DNA of 64,000 nucleotides from Marinomonas fungiae (lineage in GTDB: Bacteria; Pseudomonadota; Gammaproteobacteria; Pseudomonadales; Marinomonadaceae): the NCBI RefSeq assembly GCF_001418205.1, contig NZ_LIQF01000015.1, positions 1-64,000 of the forward strand, read 5' to 3'. This document shows, piece by piece, positions 51,881 through 61,971 of the stretch (within the stretch, counting starts at the first letter, position 1; every line of letters begins with the position of its first letter). A program made the position numbers and the translations under genes. A model generated the notes under the pieces. It did no database searches. It saw only the letters and a list, made by a program, of their open reading frames with translations, and was not told the origin of the DNA.

Positions 51881-53167
51881 ATGGAATTTGTAGATCAGAT
51901 TATCGCCTATTTAACGCCGTACTTCGGTGAATATGCTCGCTTTGCACCCATTGGTTTAGGTGTTTTGTTGGCCATCATTGCCTTCTTTATCAAACGTTCT
52001 GTGATGAAGAGTATGGATGCCGACATCAAAGCTGCGAAACAGAAGCCTGTGGCGTCGGAGCAGGAGGAAACGCCAGACGATTCTGCACCAGCACAGGAAG
52101 TTCAGCTTGATAGCGCTCCAACGCCTGAAGCTGAGCCATCTGAGCCCGTTGCAGCACCAAAAGACGCAGCGAAGGTTGAGCCAGTTGCGAAAACTGAGCC
52201 AAAGCCTACTCCGAAAGTCGCTCTCCCTACAGAGCCTGAACCTGCGCCAACACTTTCTTGGTCGCAGCGTATCAAAGCGGGTCTTGCTCGCACCCGTGGC
52301 GGCTTTGGTCTGTCGTCCTTATTGATGGGCGGCAAGAAGATTGATGACGATTTGCTAGAAGAGTTAGAAACTCAGCTTTTGATGGCCGATGTGGGTGTGG
52401 CTGCGACACAAGCGTTGATTGATACCCTGACAGAAAAGCTAAACCGTAAAGAATTGAAAGATACGGATGCTCTGATGAGCACCCTAAAGAGCGAGTTAAA
52501 AGACATTCTTGTCGACTCAGAAGAGCCGCTTGATCCGGTAGCGAAAGACGGTCCATTTGTAATCTTGATGGTCGGTGTCAACGGTGTGGGTAAAACCACG
52601 ACGATCGGTAAGCTGGCGAAAAAATACCAAGCAGAGGGTAAGAGCGTCATGCTCGCTGCTGGGGATACTTTCCGTGCTGCTGCGGTTGAACAGCTACAAG
52701 TATGGGGTGAACGTAATAACGTACCTGTTGTAGCACAACACACTGGTGCGGACTCTGCGTCGGTAATTTACGATGCCATCGAATCAGCCAAATCACGCGG
52801 TGTGGACATCGTCATTGCTGATACCGCTGGTCGTCTGCAAAACAAAGCTAACCTAATGGCAGAGCTTGAAAAAGTCGTTCGCGTTATGAAAAAGCTGGAC
52901 GTTGCTGCGCCACATGAAGTGATGTTGGTATTAGATGCGGCCACTGGGCAAAACGCTTTGAGCCAAGCCAAGTTGTTCACCGAAGCAGTAGGGGTTTCGG
53001 GTATTACTCTGACTAAACTGGACGGTACTGCTAAGGGCGGCATTATCTTTGCCATAGCCAAGCAGTTTGGCTTACCGATCCGTTACATAGGGGTTGGAGA
53101 ACAAGCAGATGACTTACGTCCATTTAAGTCCCAAGAGTTTGTTGACGCTTTATTTGATAGTGAGTAA
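51881..53167 (+). CDS. ftsY: Signal recognition particle receptor FtsY
   Basis: A 428-residue GTPase that docks ribosome-nascent-chain-SRP complexes at the membrane. The N-terminus has a hydrophobic segment (about 20-37), then a long acidic Ala/Pro/Glu A-domain (about 45-125), followed by the N domain and the G domain: GVNGVGKTTTIGKLA (G1), DTFRAAAVEQL, DTAGRLQNKANLM (G3), TKLDGTAKGG (G4). The direct transmembrane-like N-terminus is common in marine gammaproteobacteria. First gene of ftsY-ftsE-ftsX-rpoH. Confidence 0.96.
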   Translation: MEFVDQIIAYLTPYFGEYARFAPIGLGVLLAIIAFFIKRSVMKSMDADIKAAKQKPVASEQEETPDDSAPAQEVQLDSAPTPEAEPSEPVAAPKDAAKVEPVAKTEPKPTPKVALPTEPEPAPTLSWSQRIKAGLARTRGGFGLSSLLMGGKKIDDDLLEELETQLLMADVGVAATQALIDTLTEKLNRKELKDTDALMSTLKSELKDILVDSEEPLDPVAKDGPFVILMVGVNGVGKTTTIGKLAKKYQAEGKSVMLAAGDTFRAAAVEQLQVWGERNNVPVVAQHTGADSASVIYDAIESAKSRGVDIVIADTAGRLQNKANLMAELEKVVRVMKKLDVAAPHEVMLVLDAATGQNALSQAKLFTEAVGVSGITLTKLDGTAKGGIIFAIAKQFGLPIRYIGVGEQADDLRPFKSQEFVDALFDSE

Positions 53168-53205
53168 CAGGTAGATTACACCAGTCAACAACAGAGGATG
53201 TCGGC

Positions 53206-53877
53206 GTGGAAATTGAGTTTCAACGAGTTGGAAAAAAATACGAGAGCGGTCATGATGCGTTGTCACAGGTGAGTTTTCATCTGCGCCAAGGTGAAATGGC
53301 CTTTCTTACTGGTCACTCGGGGGCTGGTAAAAGTACCCTGATGAAACTCATAATGATGATCGAGCGTCAATCCACCGGCAAAATCCTAGTCGATGGCGTG
53401 GATTTACATACCTTAAGTCAGCACGCCATTCCTTATCATCGTCGCCGTGTTGGCGTGGTATTTCAAAACCACCAGCTGCTATTTGATCGTAGTGTGTTCC
53501 ACAATGTGGCCTTGCCATTACAAGTCAGTGGCGCGGACGACGATCAAACTGGAAAACGAGTGCGTGCGGCGCTCGATAAAGTCGGGTTATTGGGGAAAGA
53601 AAAGCTGAATCCAATGGCGCTTTCTGGCGGTGAACAGCAGCGTATCGGCATTGCCCGTGCTGTGGTGAATAAGCCGCAGCTCCTGTTGGCAGATGAACCA
53701 ACTGGTAACCTAGACCCGCGTTTATCAGCAGAAATCATGAACCTGTTTCAAGAGTTCAATCGAGTAGGTGTAACTGTATTGGTTGCGAGCCATGATTTGG
53801 CGCTGGTAGCGCGTATGCGACATCGTGTGTTGACCCTAAATCAGGGGCGAATGGTCAATGACGGGGGATTTGCTTAA
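53206..53877 (+). CDS. ftsE: Cell-division ATP-binding protein FtsE
   Basis: A 223-residue ABC ATPase with Walker [14 protein letters not shown], signature [15 protein letters not shown], Walker [13 protein letters not shown]. With FtsX it forms a mechanotransmitting complex that activates septal amidases through EnvC. Start is a GTG giving VEIEF, matching the usual MIEF N-terminus. ftsX begins one base after its stop. Confidence 0.95.
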   Translation: MEIEFQRVGKKYESGHDALSQVSFHLRQGEMAFLTGHSGAGKSTLMKLIMMIERQSTGKILVDGVDLHTLSQHAIPYHRRRVGVVFQNHQLLFDRSVFHNVALPLQVSGADDDQTGKRVRAALDKVGLLGKEKLNPMALSGGEQQRIGIARAVVNKPQLLLADEPTGNLDPRLSAEIMNLFQEFNRVGVTVLVASHDLALVARMRHRVLTLNQGRMVNDGGFA

Positions 53878-54903
53878 ATGGCAAGACCTCCGCAACAACC
53901 GCAGAGACCCTCCCAACGGGGGGCGACGCGTCAAAACCACTCTGTGCAACAAAAGCCTGCATGGCGAGCACAAGGTTTTGATCTCAAGCTTTACCTGCGT
54001 CAGCACCAAGCCTTTCTCATTGAAAGCTTCACTCGTTTAATTGGCCATCCGTTGGCCAGTATTATGACCATCATGGTCATTGCGATTTCACTATCGCTAC
54101 CGGGTGGCTTGTTTGTACTGCTAAAAAACGTTCAGTCTGTGACCGATCGTTGGGAGCAGCAGTCGGTCATTTCCTTGTACCTTTTTCCAAGTTTGGAAGA
54201 TACCGAAGCGTTATCGCTTTCTCATCAGCTGTCGAGCCGTGCTGATGTGGCGTCGGTGGAATATATCTCGAAAGAGGAAGGTTTGCGGTATTTTGAACAA
54301 TCCAGCGGTTATGAACAGATTATGTCGACCTTGCCGGAAAACCCGCTGCCGATTGTGCTAAAGGTGATCCCTAAGGCTATTGTGGATTTAAACACCTTGC
54401 CTGATCTGCAAACGCTACGTGATCAATTGCAAAGTCTGCCGCAGGTAGAGCTAGCGCAACTGGATGCAGAATGGTTACAGCGGTTAGCGACAATGATTAG
54501 TTTCGGTGAGCGCTTTGTCTACGCCATTTCAGCATTATTGATCATTGCTGTGCTTTTAATTGTTGGCAACACGATCCGGATGGCAGTAGAAAGTCGCCGC
54601 GATGAAGTGCTCGTCATGAAGCTAGTGGGGGCGACTAACAGCTATATCCGTCGTCCTTTCTTATACATGGGCTTCTGGTTTGGTCTTCTAGGTGGCTTAT
54701 TTGCTAGTATTTGTATCCTGCTATTGTCTTGGTGGGTGAGCGCGCCAGCGGCGCGTTTAGTGGAGCTCTACCATGCAGGGTTCGAACTGCAAAGTTTTAA
54801 TGCAGTCGAAATAATTATATGTTTAACTATCAGCGCGGTGATTGGCGTAATCGGCTCTTGGGTCGCTGTTAGCCGTCATATTCGCAATATAGAATTACAG
54901 TAA
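53878..54903 (+). CDS. ftsX: Cell-division protein FtsX
   Basis: A 341-residue integral membrane protein with four helices: helix 1 (about 55-85), a large extracytoplasmic loop (about 85-205), then three C-terminal helices (about 210-330). The first 50 residues are a basic, Gln/Pro-rich cytoplasmic tail (ARPPQQPQRPSQRGATRQ), typical of gammaproteobacterial FtsX. Partner of FtsE. Confidence 0.94.
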   Translation: MARPPQQPQRPSQRGATRQNHSVQQKPAWRAQGFDLKLYLRQHQAFLIESFTRLIGHPLASIMTIMVIAISLSLPGGLFVLLKNVQSVTDRWEQQSVISLYLFPSLEDTEALSLSHQLSSRADVASVEYISKEEGLRYFEQSSGYEQIMSTLPENPLPIVLKVIPKAIVDLNTLPDLQTLRDQLQSLPQVELAQLDAEWLQRLATMISFGERFVYAISALLIIAVLLIVGNTIRMAVESRRDEVLVMKLVGATNSYIRRPFLYMGFWFGLLGGLFASICILLLSWWVSAPAARLVELYHAGFELQSFNAVEIIICLTISAVIGVIGSWVAVSRHIRNIELQ

Positions 54904-54961
54904 TTGGGGAAGAAAACGCGTATCAGAGTTGACGATTCTGAGTGAATTCTCCTCATTTACA

Positions 54962-55013
54962 GCACATACAGTGTGAACTTTGTTGCTACTATTTGCTCAT
55001 ACTCAGTATGAAC
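54962..55013. promoter_or_regulatory. Twin dyads upstream of rpoH
   Basis: Two similar units, GCACATACAGTGTGAAC (54962-54978) and GCTCATACTCAGTATGAAC (54995-55013), each with internal dyad symmetry (CACA..TGTG, CATACT/AGTATG), start 33 bases apart. They lie in the 129-base ftsX-rpoH gap, the second just before the ribosome binding site. They could be operators or mRNA hairpins that tune rpoH translation. Confidence 0.45.
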
Positions 55014-55032
55014 ACGAAGAGGTGAAATAGAA

Positions 55033-55899
55033 ATGGGTAAAGCTCTCCAGCCAATCGACATGATGACTCCGGGACAAAATCTTGAGTCGTATGTACAGGC
55101 CGTTAGTACCATTCCAATTTTGTCAGCGGAAGAGGAAAACGAGCTAGCGGAACGTTTGTACTACCAAGGCGATCTTGAAGCTGCGCGTTCGTTGGTTATG
55201 TCTCATCTGCGTTTTGTCGTACATATTGCTAAAAGCTACTCGGGTTATGGTCTGAACCAAGGTGACTTAATCCAAGAAGGTAACGTCGGTCTGATGAAGG
55301 CGGTTAAACGCTTTAATCCAGAAGTGGGTGTTCGCTTGGTGTCCTTCGCTGTACATTGGATCAAAGCCGAAATTCACGAGTTTATTCTGAAGAACTGGCG
55401 TATTGTGAAAGTGGCAACCACAAAAGCACAGCGCAAAATGTTCTTTAATCTACGCAGTGCTAAGAAAAGCCTGACTTGGCTGAGCAACTCGGAAGTGGAG
55501 TCTGTTGCTAGCGACCTAGGTGTGACCCCAGAAGTGGTGCGCCAAATGGAAGGTCGTATGAGCTCAACGGATATGGCATTTGATGCCAGCAGTGACGATG
55601 ACGATGATAATGCATTCCAAGCGCCGGCTAATTACCTAGAAGACTCTAGCTACGACCCAGCGTTGATGCTTGAGCACGGTAACTGGGAAGCGGATTCTAA
55701 TCGTCGTCTTGAAAGCGCTATGATGGAGTTGGATGATCGCAGTCGCGATATCTTGGTGAAGCGTTGGTTGAATGACGACAAAGCTACTCTGCACGATTTG
55801 GCCGATGAATATGGCGTGTCTGCGGAACGTATTCGTCAGCTTGAAAAAAACGCGATGAAGAAGATTCGCTTGGCGATGGGTGAAGCGGAATTCCACTAA
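55033..55899 (+). CDS. rpoH: Heat-shock sigma factor sigma-32
   Basis: A 288-residue RpoH. Region 2 [20 protein letters not shown], then [17 protein letters not shown]; the RpoH box appears as [10 protein letters not shown]; region 4 has [20 protein letters not shown]. It directs RNA polymerase to heat-shock promoters. AGAGGTG precedes the ATG. An acidic insert (SDDDDDNAF, about 190-197) lies between regions 3 and 4. In E. coli the rpoH 5' region is a thermometer; whether this leader folds that way was not tested. Confidence 0.96.
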   Translation: MGKALQPIDMMTPGQNLESYVQAVSTIPILSAEEENELAERLYYQGDLEAARSLVMSHLRFVVHIAKSYSGYGLNQGDLIQEGNVGLMKAVKRFNPEVGVRLVSFAVHWIKAEIHEFILKNWRIVKVATTKAQRKMFFNLRSAKKSLTWLSNSEVESVASDLGVTPEVVRQMEGRMSSTDMAFDASSDDDDDNAFQAPANYLEDSSYDPALMLEHGNWEADSNRRLESAMMELDDRSRDILVKRWLNDDKATLHDLADEYGVSAERIRQLEKNAMKKIRLAMGEAEFH

Positions 55900-55933
55900 G
55901 CACTAAGTCTTAACCCTCGTTAAACATCTTAAG

Positions 55934-55960
55934 AAGCCCTCCACCGTGAGGGCTTTTTTT
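55934..55960 (+). terminator. rpoH terminator
   Basis: AAGCCCTC pairs with GAGGGCTT (loop CACCGT), followed by seven T residues, 34 bases after the rpoH stop. Confidence 0.93.
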
Positions 55961-56143
55961 GTTTGTAGGAAATAAGATGGACTCGCCCTCCTACAAGAGT
56001 CATCCACCACAACAAGCTTTTAGAGTGATGCTCTGCGTCTGATTTGCGCTGACGCGTCGGTGTCGAAGAATGAGACGAGACAAGCGCAAGCAAATTGGAT
56101 TGCAGAGTTGAGCTCCTCTACGGAGGTTCTAAATCAAGATAGC

Positions 56144-57007
56144 TTACTGGCTACGGAGCTGATCACCCGGTACAAATTGCCAAGTACGGATGATTTCCAG
56201 CTGGTCGACTTCTTTTTTCAATTCAGAGGGGAAGGCATCAAAGGGCTCTGCGAGACGCACAATACGCATGGCGGCGTCATCCAAAACTCGAACACCTGAG
56301 GAATGCAGCACTTCAATACTGTCCACATAGCCATTTGGCAGCACGGATACTGCCAGACGAAGTTGGCCGTAAAGATGGTTTTGCTTGGCTTCTGAAGGGT
56401 AGTGAATGTTACCGATACGTTCAATTTTACGGCGCCAGTCATCAAGGTATTTTGCATCGATGGCGGATTTCGCTGAAACCGATGTAAGTCGGCGAATGCG
56501 GGGACGTTTGGCGTAAGACTGGCGCTGTTGATCGAGTAGAGCTTCTAAGGTGGCAATGTCGCTGGAAAGGCGGCTCGGTACTTGGGTTTTGCCAATGAAT
56601 TGCTCTTCTAGGGTTTTGTTTTGTTGCTCGGGGTCGTCAAGTACGCGAAACACATCGCTTTGATTACGGCTGGCGATCAGCTCTGGGTCTTTGACCGGCT
56701 CTGCGGAAGCTAATTCCGGCTGCACTGGGGGGGTAATATCTTGAATTTCATCAGCTCGGAACTGGGCGGTCTCTGTTGTGGTGAGTTTTTGCTTGCGCAA
56801 TTCCGTGCCACTGGCTTGTTGATTCGCTTGTGCAATGAAATCCGCTTCTTTCGGGGCTTCCGACTTGTGTTGGACTAGAGTCACTTCGAGCGCTTTTCTA
56901 GGTACGGCTTGCCCCAAGGAAAAGTCAAAGTTCACCAAGGTTATCGCCACCAAGTGCAAACTGATGGCGATAAATAAGGTGATAGAAAAGCGGTCGATCG
57001 TGCGCAT
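56144..57007 (-). CDS. TonB-like energy transducer
   Basis: A 287-residue protein with an N-terminal membrane anchor (FSITLFIAISLHLVAITLVN), a long charged periplasmic linker unlike the Pro-Glu/Pro-Lys rod of classic TonB, and a C-terminal TonB domain: NIHYPSEAKQNHLYGQLRLA, then VLHSSGVRVLDDAAMRIVR and IIRTWQF. It follows gshB's neighbour order tonB-gshB as in pseudomonads, where this paralogue (TonB3-like) is linked to twitching motility and pili rather than iron uptake. No exbB/exbD nearby. Convergent with rpoH. Confidence 0.85.
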   Translation of the reverse strand: MRTIDRFSITLFIAISLHLVAITLVNFDFSLGQAVPRKALEVTLVQHKSEAPKEADFIAQANQQASGTELRKQKLTTTETAQFRADEIQDITPPVQPELASAEPVKDPELIASRNQSDVFRVLDDPEQQNKTLEEQFIGKTQVPSRLSSDIATLEALLDQQRQSYAKRPRIRRLTSVSAKSAIDAKYLDDWRRKIERIGNIHYPSEAKQNHLYGQLRLAVSVLPNGYVDSIEVLHSSGVRVLDDAAMRIVRLAEPFDAFPSELKKEVDQLEIIRTWQFVPGDQLRSQ

Positions 57008-57016
57008 GAATTTAAA

Positions 57017-57970
57017 TTAACGAGCGCTTAAGCGCGCTTCGATCGAATCCATCAATGTCATACCGATATCTAACCCAAATTGCTCATCTAGCTGACGAAT
57101 GCAAGTTGGACTGGTGACGTTGATCTCTGTCAGGTAGTCACCGATAACGTCCAGGCCAACAAACATCAGGTCTTTTTCTTTCAATGTTGGGATCACTTGG
57201 TCACAAATCCAACGCTCACGTTCCGTCAGTGCTCGGCCTTCCCCGCGCCCGCCAGCGGCCAAATTGCCACGGGTTTCGCCGGAGGCTGGAATGCGTGATA
57301 AACCGTAAGGAATGGGTTTGCCATCCACGATTAAAATACGCTTGTCACCATCTTTGATTTCGGGAATGTATTTCTGAGCCATGATTTGCATCGCTCCCAT
57401 TTCGGTTAGGGTCTCGATAATCACGTTGACGTTAGCGTCGTCTTCTTTAACTCGGAAAATTGAGCTGCCCCCCATGCCATCTAGGGGTTTAAAAATGACG
57501 TCTTTGTGTTCTTTGTGAAAGGCTTTTAGCAAGTCTGCTCGACGAGTCACCAGTACTTCAGGGCAACATTGCGGGAATTGTGTGGCGAACAATTTTTCGT
57601 TGCACTCAAGTAAAGCTTTCGGATTATTAACGACCATGGCACCGTCACGCTGCGCTTGATCAAGAATCATGGTTGTGTGCATGAAAGGAATGTCGAATGG
57701 CGGATCTTTACGCATAAGGACAACGTCTAAATCGCCCATAGCCATTACTTCCTCGGCTCCCAATTCATAAAAGTGATCAGGGTCTTTAAAAACAGCTAAC
57801 GACTTGGTCAACGCGAACGCTTTGCCTCGGTCTAGGTACAGGTCTTTTTGCTCCATGTAGTACAAAGACCAACCTTTTTCAGCGGCTGCCCAAAGCATGG
57901 CTAGTGACGAGTCTTTTTTGTAATTAATGGACGAGATGGGATCCATTACAATGCCGAGTTTAATGGTCAT
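57017..57970 (-). CDS. gshB: Glutathione synthetase
   Basis: A 317-residue ATP-grasp ligase that joins gamma-glutamylcysteine to glycine. Motifs: LGIVMDPISSINYKKDSSLA (N-terminus), VFKPLDGMGGSSIFRV (ATP loop), RIPASGETRGNLAAGGRGEG and GLDVIGDYLTEINVTSPTCI (Mg2+ ligands). Expected length. Upstream of tonB by 9 bases in the same direction. Confidence 0.95.
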   Translation of the reverse strand: MTIKLGIVMDPISSINYKKDSSLAMLWAAAEKGWSLYYMEQKDLYLDRGKAFALTKSLAVFKDPDHFYELGAEEVMAMGDLDVVLMRKDPPFDIPFMHTTMILDQAQRDGAMVVNNPKALLECNEKLFATQFPQCCPEVLVTRRADLLKAFHKEHKDVIFKPLDGMGGSSIFRVKEDDANVNVIIETLTEMGAMQIMAQKYIPEIKDGDKRILIVDGKPIPYGLSRIPASGETRGNLAAGGRGEGRALTERERWICDQVIPTLKEKDLMFVGLDVIGDYLTEINVTSPTCIRQLDEQFGLDIGMTLMDSIEARLSAR

Positions 57971-58135
57971 GGTGTACGCTTCCTGTAACAGCGCATAGGC
58001 GTTAAAAGGCCCAGCTTAAAAATAGAAATATAGGGAAGAGTATAAGGACTCAAGACAGGAAAGATAAGGGTTGGAGTAAGAAAATATCGGATAAGGGATT
58101 GCGGCACAGCAAGCAGCCGTGCCGCAACGGTAGAA

Positions 58136-59836
58136 TTACCAGCCGCCCATATTTTCCGTTGCATCAATAAAGATCACACCATCATCATTAATGGTGGTAT
58201 TGCCTTGAGGGAAATTATTACTCGGCGCCGCCGGTTGGCTCGGCGCTTGATAGCGAGCAGGTGCCTGCTGGTAACTTGGCGTTACTGGCGCTGGCTGAGT
58301 TGTGGCTGGGTAAGCTTGGGCTGGTGCTTGACTAGGTTGGCTCGGCGCCGTGTATTGCGGTTGAGCTGGAACCTGGTAGCTATTGCCACTGTTTGGAACT
58401 GAAGCAGGGACATACGGCGCTGGAGTAGGTGTTGTCGTTACTGGCTGAGGTGCAGTGCTGGTTTGTTGAGGCACAGGTGCTGCAGCTTGCTGCACCGTAC
58501 GCTGTCTAGGCAGCGTTTGTTGTTCAAAGCCCAATTCCTCTGGCTGATAAATACGCATGGCGCGCATCAAATCGCCTTTACTGTTAAACAGGCGGAATTC
58601 TGAATACAGTTCGTCGTAATCTGCGTTAACGTAGTCTTGGCGCGCTTCAAATAGCTCGTTTTCGCTGTCCAGTACGTCTAACAATGTACGTCGGCCCAAG
58701 TTAAATTGCTGCGCGTATGCTACTTGAGACTCTTTTGTTGCAGTGACGTATTGCTGTAAGTAGGTCTTTGAGCCTAGTGATGCTTCGTAGGAGGCCCACG
58801 CTAGGCGAGCGGTTAGTTCTGCTTCACGGGTAGTATTGCGTTGAATTTCAGACGCTTGAATGTTTTGCTGCAATGCGGCTCTTTGTGCTCTCTTGTCCGC
58901 ACCACCATTATAAAGGTTGTAATTCAGACGCAACATTGCTGTTAGGTCCTCATCGCTGCCTTCTCTACCATCGATGTTGTCATCAAATGAACGCTCAACA
59001 ACAAAGTTTAGCTCAGGGTAGTAGTTTGACTTGGTAGCGTTCACATAATGATCTGTGGCTTCTACATCCCAGCGGGCAGAGTCAATAGCGGGGTTGTTTT
59101 TTAATGCTTGATCAATGGCATCCGCTAGGCTTGTTGGCAGCAGTGCGTCATCTGGCTCAGGGTAGATAAGTTCTTCTGGTGGCATCTCACCGACAACATT
59201 TTTGTAGTTCGCTTCTGCTGTACGTAAATTATCTAGCGCAGATAAGCGATTGGCTTCCGCTTTGGCCAAACGTGCAGAAATCTGGCTGAAGTCTGACTGA
59301 CGACCTACACCTGATTCGCTGGCGGTACGTATTTGCTGATAAATGCGGTTGTGTGTCTCTAGATTAGATAAGGCCAATTGATACAACTCGCGGTTACGCA
59401 ATACATCCGTATAGGCTTTGGAGACCTCTAATGCTTTATTTTCAACTTGTATTAGGGCATTCCAGCGATTGGCTTCGGCCTCGGCATGTAAACGTTTCAC
59501 GTCGGATGTTGAATTGAAACCGTTAAAAATAGGCTGTGTCAGTGTGATGGCTAACTCTCGTCGCGTTAAAGAGACGTCTTCGCCTGTCCCTTGATAGTCA
59601 TAGGTCGTTTCATGTCCGATACCAGCACTTAAATCAATAGATGGATAAAAGCCGTTTCGACGCGAAACTTCTGTGTTTTCCAGACTCTCTTTGAATAGAG
59701 CAATGGCTTGTCGAATTTTAGGGTTGCTTTCGACAGCTTGATAGGTTGCTTCTTCTAATGTGATACCTAGTGCTGGTAGGGCACAAAAGGAAGTTGCTAA
59801 AGCAATACTGCTAGCTACTAATTTTCGTCGGAACAT
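58136..59836 (-). CDS. TolC-family outer-membrane efflux/secretion protein with Pro/Gln tail
   Basis: A 566-residue TolC-type protein. Signal peptide (MFRRKLVASSIALATSFCAL, cleavage near ALG), then two OEP repeats with heptad-rich helices (about 30-440; GRRTLLDVLDSENELFEARQ is the conserved region). It forms the trimeric tunnel for type I secretion or efflux. The last about 120 residues are an unusual low-complexity Pro/Gln/Ala/Thr tail (QAPARYQAPSQPAAPSNN, etc.), ending in an aliphatic-acidic segment (TTINDDGVIFIDATENMGGW). ATG chosen at 59836 with AGGTGAAG upstream. No inner-membrane partner nearby. Confidence 0.88.
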   Translation of the reverse strand: MFRRKLVASSIALATSFCALPALGITLEEATYQAVESNPKIRQAIALFKESLENTEVSRRNGFYPSIDLSAGIGHETTYDYQGTGEDVSLTRRELAITLTQPIFNGFNSTSDVKRLHAEAEANRWNALIQVENKALEVSKAYTDVLRNRELYQLALSNLETHNRIYQQIRTASESGVGRQSDFSQISARLAKAEANRLSALDNLRTAEANYKNVVGEMPPEELIYPEPDDALLPTSLADAIDQALKNNPAIDSARWDVEATDHYVNATKSNYYPELNFVVERSFDDNIDGREGSDEDLTAMLRLNYNLYNGGADKRAQRAALQQNIQASEIQRNTTREAELTARLAWASYEASLGSKTYLQQYVTATKESQVAYAQQFNLGRRTLLDVLDSENELFEARQDYVNADYDELYSEFRLFNSKGDLMRAMRIYQPEELGFEQQTLPRQRTVQQAAAPVPQQTSTAPQPVTTTPTPAPYVPASVPNSGNSYQVPAQPQYTAPSQPSQAPAQAYPATTQPAPVTPSYQQAPARYQAPSQPAAPSNNFPQGNTTINDDGVIFIDATENMGGW

Positions 59837-59979
59837 GGGCTTCACCTAGCGGTTTAAGAATGTAAGACCTGAGTCTATTTTGTATAAAAATTATGCAGGT
59901 ATTAGTTTATGAAACTAATACATCCAATAACAACATCTTAGTGTTACACCTTTAATTGATGTGTAACGAAACGTAAACT

Positions 59980-60711
59980 TCAAATGTCGCCCCACAGTAG
60001 ATTTAAAGCGGTTAGGGCGACGATAGGTGCTGTTTCTGTCCGCAGTACCCTTGGTCCCAACGCTACTGCTGCAAAACCTTCTTTTTCAGCCAATGTTACT
60101 TCTGCCTCAGTTAAACCGCCTTCTGGGCCGATTAATAGGGCAACTTGTTGATTATTAGGTTGTTTAAACGCATTGATTGGGCGAGCGCTATGGTGGTGTA
60201 GTGCTAGCTTTAACATATCTTTACATTCTTTAACCCAATCTTCTAAGGCGATTGGAAAACCTACTTCAGGTACGACTCCACGACCAGATTGCTCCGCAGC
60301 GCTGATGGCAACTTGTTGCCAATGTTGTACGCGCTTTTCTAAGCGTGCATCGTTCAGGCGTACTTCACAGCGCTCACTAAACAAAGGTTGGATTTTATAA
60401 ACACCAGACTCCACTGCTTTTTGAATGGCGTAGTCCATACGCTCACCACGGGAAATGGATTGGCCGATGGTCACTTGCAGAGGGGATTCGTTATGCAATT
60501 CAACAAAGTCGAAAACAGCGATTTGTGCGCTGCGTTTTTCTACATTTACCAGCTTTGCATTGTATTGGCCGCCTTGGCCGTTAAAGAGAATAATGGGATG
60601 ATCTTCTTTTAAGCGGAGTACTTTACAGCAATGCTGGAACGCTCCGTCAGGCAAGTCAAAGGTGGTGTGTTCAGTAAGTGGTAGATCGACGTGGATACGT
60701 GGAATGCGCAT
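59980..60711 (-). CDS. rsmE: 16S rRNA uridine-1498 N3 methyltransferase
   Basis: A 243-residue SPOUT-class methyltransferase: N-terminal PUA-like domain (HCCKVLRLKEDHPIILFNGQ), then the knot with ISRGERMDYAIQKAVESGVY, LLIGPEGGLTEAEV and ALGPRVLRTETAPI. It methylates U1498 of 16S rRNA. Preceded on the same strand by metK and its terminator; no promoter can be named. Confidence 0.94.
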   Translation of the reverse strand: MRIPRIHVDLPLTEHTTFDLPDGAFQHCCKVLRLKEDHPIILFNGQGGQYNAKLVNVEKRSAQIAVFDFVELHNESPLQVTIGQSISRGERMDYAIQKAVESGVYKIQPLFSERCEVRLNDARLEKRVQHWQQVAISAAEQSGRGVVPEVGFPIALEDWVKECKDMLKLALHHHSARPINAFKQPNNQQVALLIGPEGGLTEAEVTLAEKEGFAAVALGPRVLRTETAPIVALTALNLLWGDI

Positions 60712-60715
60712 AAAT

Positions 60716-60740
60716 AAAAAAGCCCTCTGTTGAGAGGGCT
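60716..60740 (-). terminator. metK terminator
   Basis: AGCCCTCT (60721-60728) pairs with AGAGGGCT (60733-60740), loop GTTG; on the minus strand it is followed by a T-run. It lies 22 bases after the metK stop, just before rsmE. Confidence 0.88.
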
Positions 60741-60762
60741 TTTATAACGGAAATCCGCAGAA

Positions 60763-61926
60763 TTATAAACCGGCAGCTTTACGAAGCACGTCAGCTTTGT
60801 CTGTGCGTTCCCAAGTGAAGTTTGCTTCTTCGCGACCAAAGTGGCCGTAAGCCGCTGTTGGTAGGTAAATTGGGCGCTTAAGATCTAGCATCTTAATTAG
60901 ACCCGCTGGGCGCAGTTCAAAGTGCTCGCGAACGAGCTGAGTGATCAGTGCATCGCTTACTTTGCCTGTACCAAAAGTGTTGATGCTGATTGATGTTGGC
61001 TCAGCCACACCGATGGCGTAAGACACTTGGATCTCACACTTGTCCGCAAGGCCAGCGGCCACGATGTTCTTTGCAACGTAACGGCCTGCGTAGGCAGCAG
61101 AGCGGTCTACTTTGGATGGATCTTTACCAGAGAACGCGCCACCACCGTGACGTGCCATACCGCCGTAAGTGTCTACGATGATTTTACGACCCGTTAAACC
61201 ACAGTCACCCACTGGGCCGCCAATGATGAATTGGCCAGTTGGGTTGATGAAATACTTGGTGTCTTTCGATAGCCATTCTTCAGGAAGAACGGGTTTAATG
61301 ATTTCTTCCATTACCGCTTCGCGAAGGTCTGATTGCTTCACGGCAGCACTGTGCTGTGTCGACAGTACCACTGCATCAATCGCGCAAGGTTTGCCATTTT
61401 CGTCGTAACGGAAAGTTACCTGGCTTTTCGCATCTGGGCGAAGGAAGTCTAGCGTACCGTTCTTACGAACTTCGGCTTGGCGTTGGACCAAACGATGTGA
61501 ATAGGTAATCGGAGCTGGCATGAGCACGTCAGTTTCGTTAGTCGCGAAACCGAACATTAGACCTTGGTCACCGGCGCCTTGCTCGTGATCGTCCGCTTCG
61601 TCAACGCCGACTGCGATGTCTACCGATTGCTTACCGATGGCATTAAGAACCGCACAAGATTCCCAGTCAAAGCCCATTTCAGAACTGTTGTAGCCGATTT
61701 CACGAACCACGCCACGCGCGATTTCTTCGATGTCGACCCACGCGTTAGTACGAACTTCACCTGCAACCAATACCATGCCAGTTTTGACAAGGGTTTCGCA
61801 GGCAACGCGTGCTTCGGAGTCTTCTTTTAGGATGGCATCCAAGATCGCATCGGATACTTGGTCTGCAATTTTATCTGGGTGGCCTTCAGAAACAGATTCT
61901 GAAGTAAATAAAGAATATTCTGACAT
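60763..61926 (-). CDS. metK: S-adenosylmethionine synthetase
   Basis: A 387-residue enzyme making S-adenosylmethionine from methionine and ATP. Motifs: [35 protein letters not shown], and [20 protein letters not shown]. The N-terminus [12 protein letters not shown] fixes the start at 61926, behind AGAGGC; the longer frame is leader sequence. The leader carries a terminator-like hairpin with a competing alternative (separate entry), so expression is probably attenuated. Confidence 0.96.
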   Translation of the reverse strand: MSEYSLFTSESVSEGHPDKIADQVSDAILDAILKEDSEARVACETLVKTGMVLVAGEVRTNAWVDIEEIARGVVREIGYNSSEMGFDWESCAVLNAIGKQSVDIAVGVDEADDHEQGAGDQGLMFGFATNETDVLMPAPITYSHRLVQRQAEVRKNGTLDFLRPDAKSQVTFRYDENGKPCAIDAVVLSTQHSAAVKQSDLREAVMEEIIKPVLPEEWLSKDTKYFINPTGQFIIGGPVGDCGLTGRKIIVDTYGGMARHGGGAFSGKDPSKVDRSAAYAGRYVAKNIVAAGLADKCEIQVSYAIGVAEPTSISINTFGTGKVSDALITQLVREHFELRPAGLIKMLDLKRPIYLPTAAYGHFGREEANFTWERTDKADVLRKAAGL

Positions 61927-61971
61927 GTTTGTGCCTCTATAGATGTAAATTCTAGAGCGCCAAACAGGCAT

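Noticed and set aside
54904-55060. RpoH RNA thermometer as an annotated feature
   Set aside because: Folding of the leader with the start region could not be computed; only the dyads are reported.
56060-56299. 79-codon plus-strand frame after rpoH
   Set aside because: Mostly antisense to the TonB C-terminal domain; the non-overlapping part has no recognisable signal.
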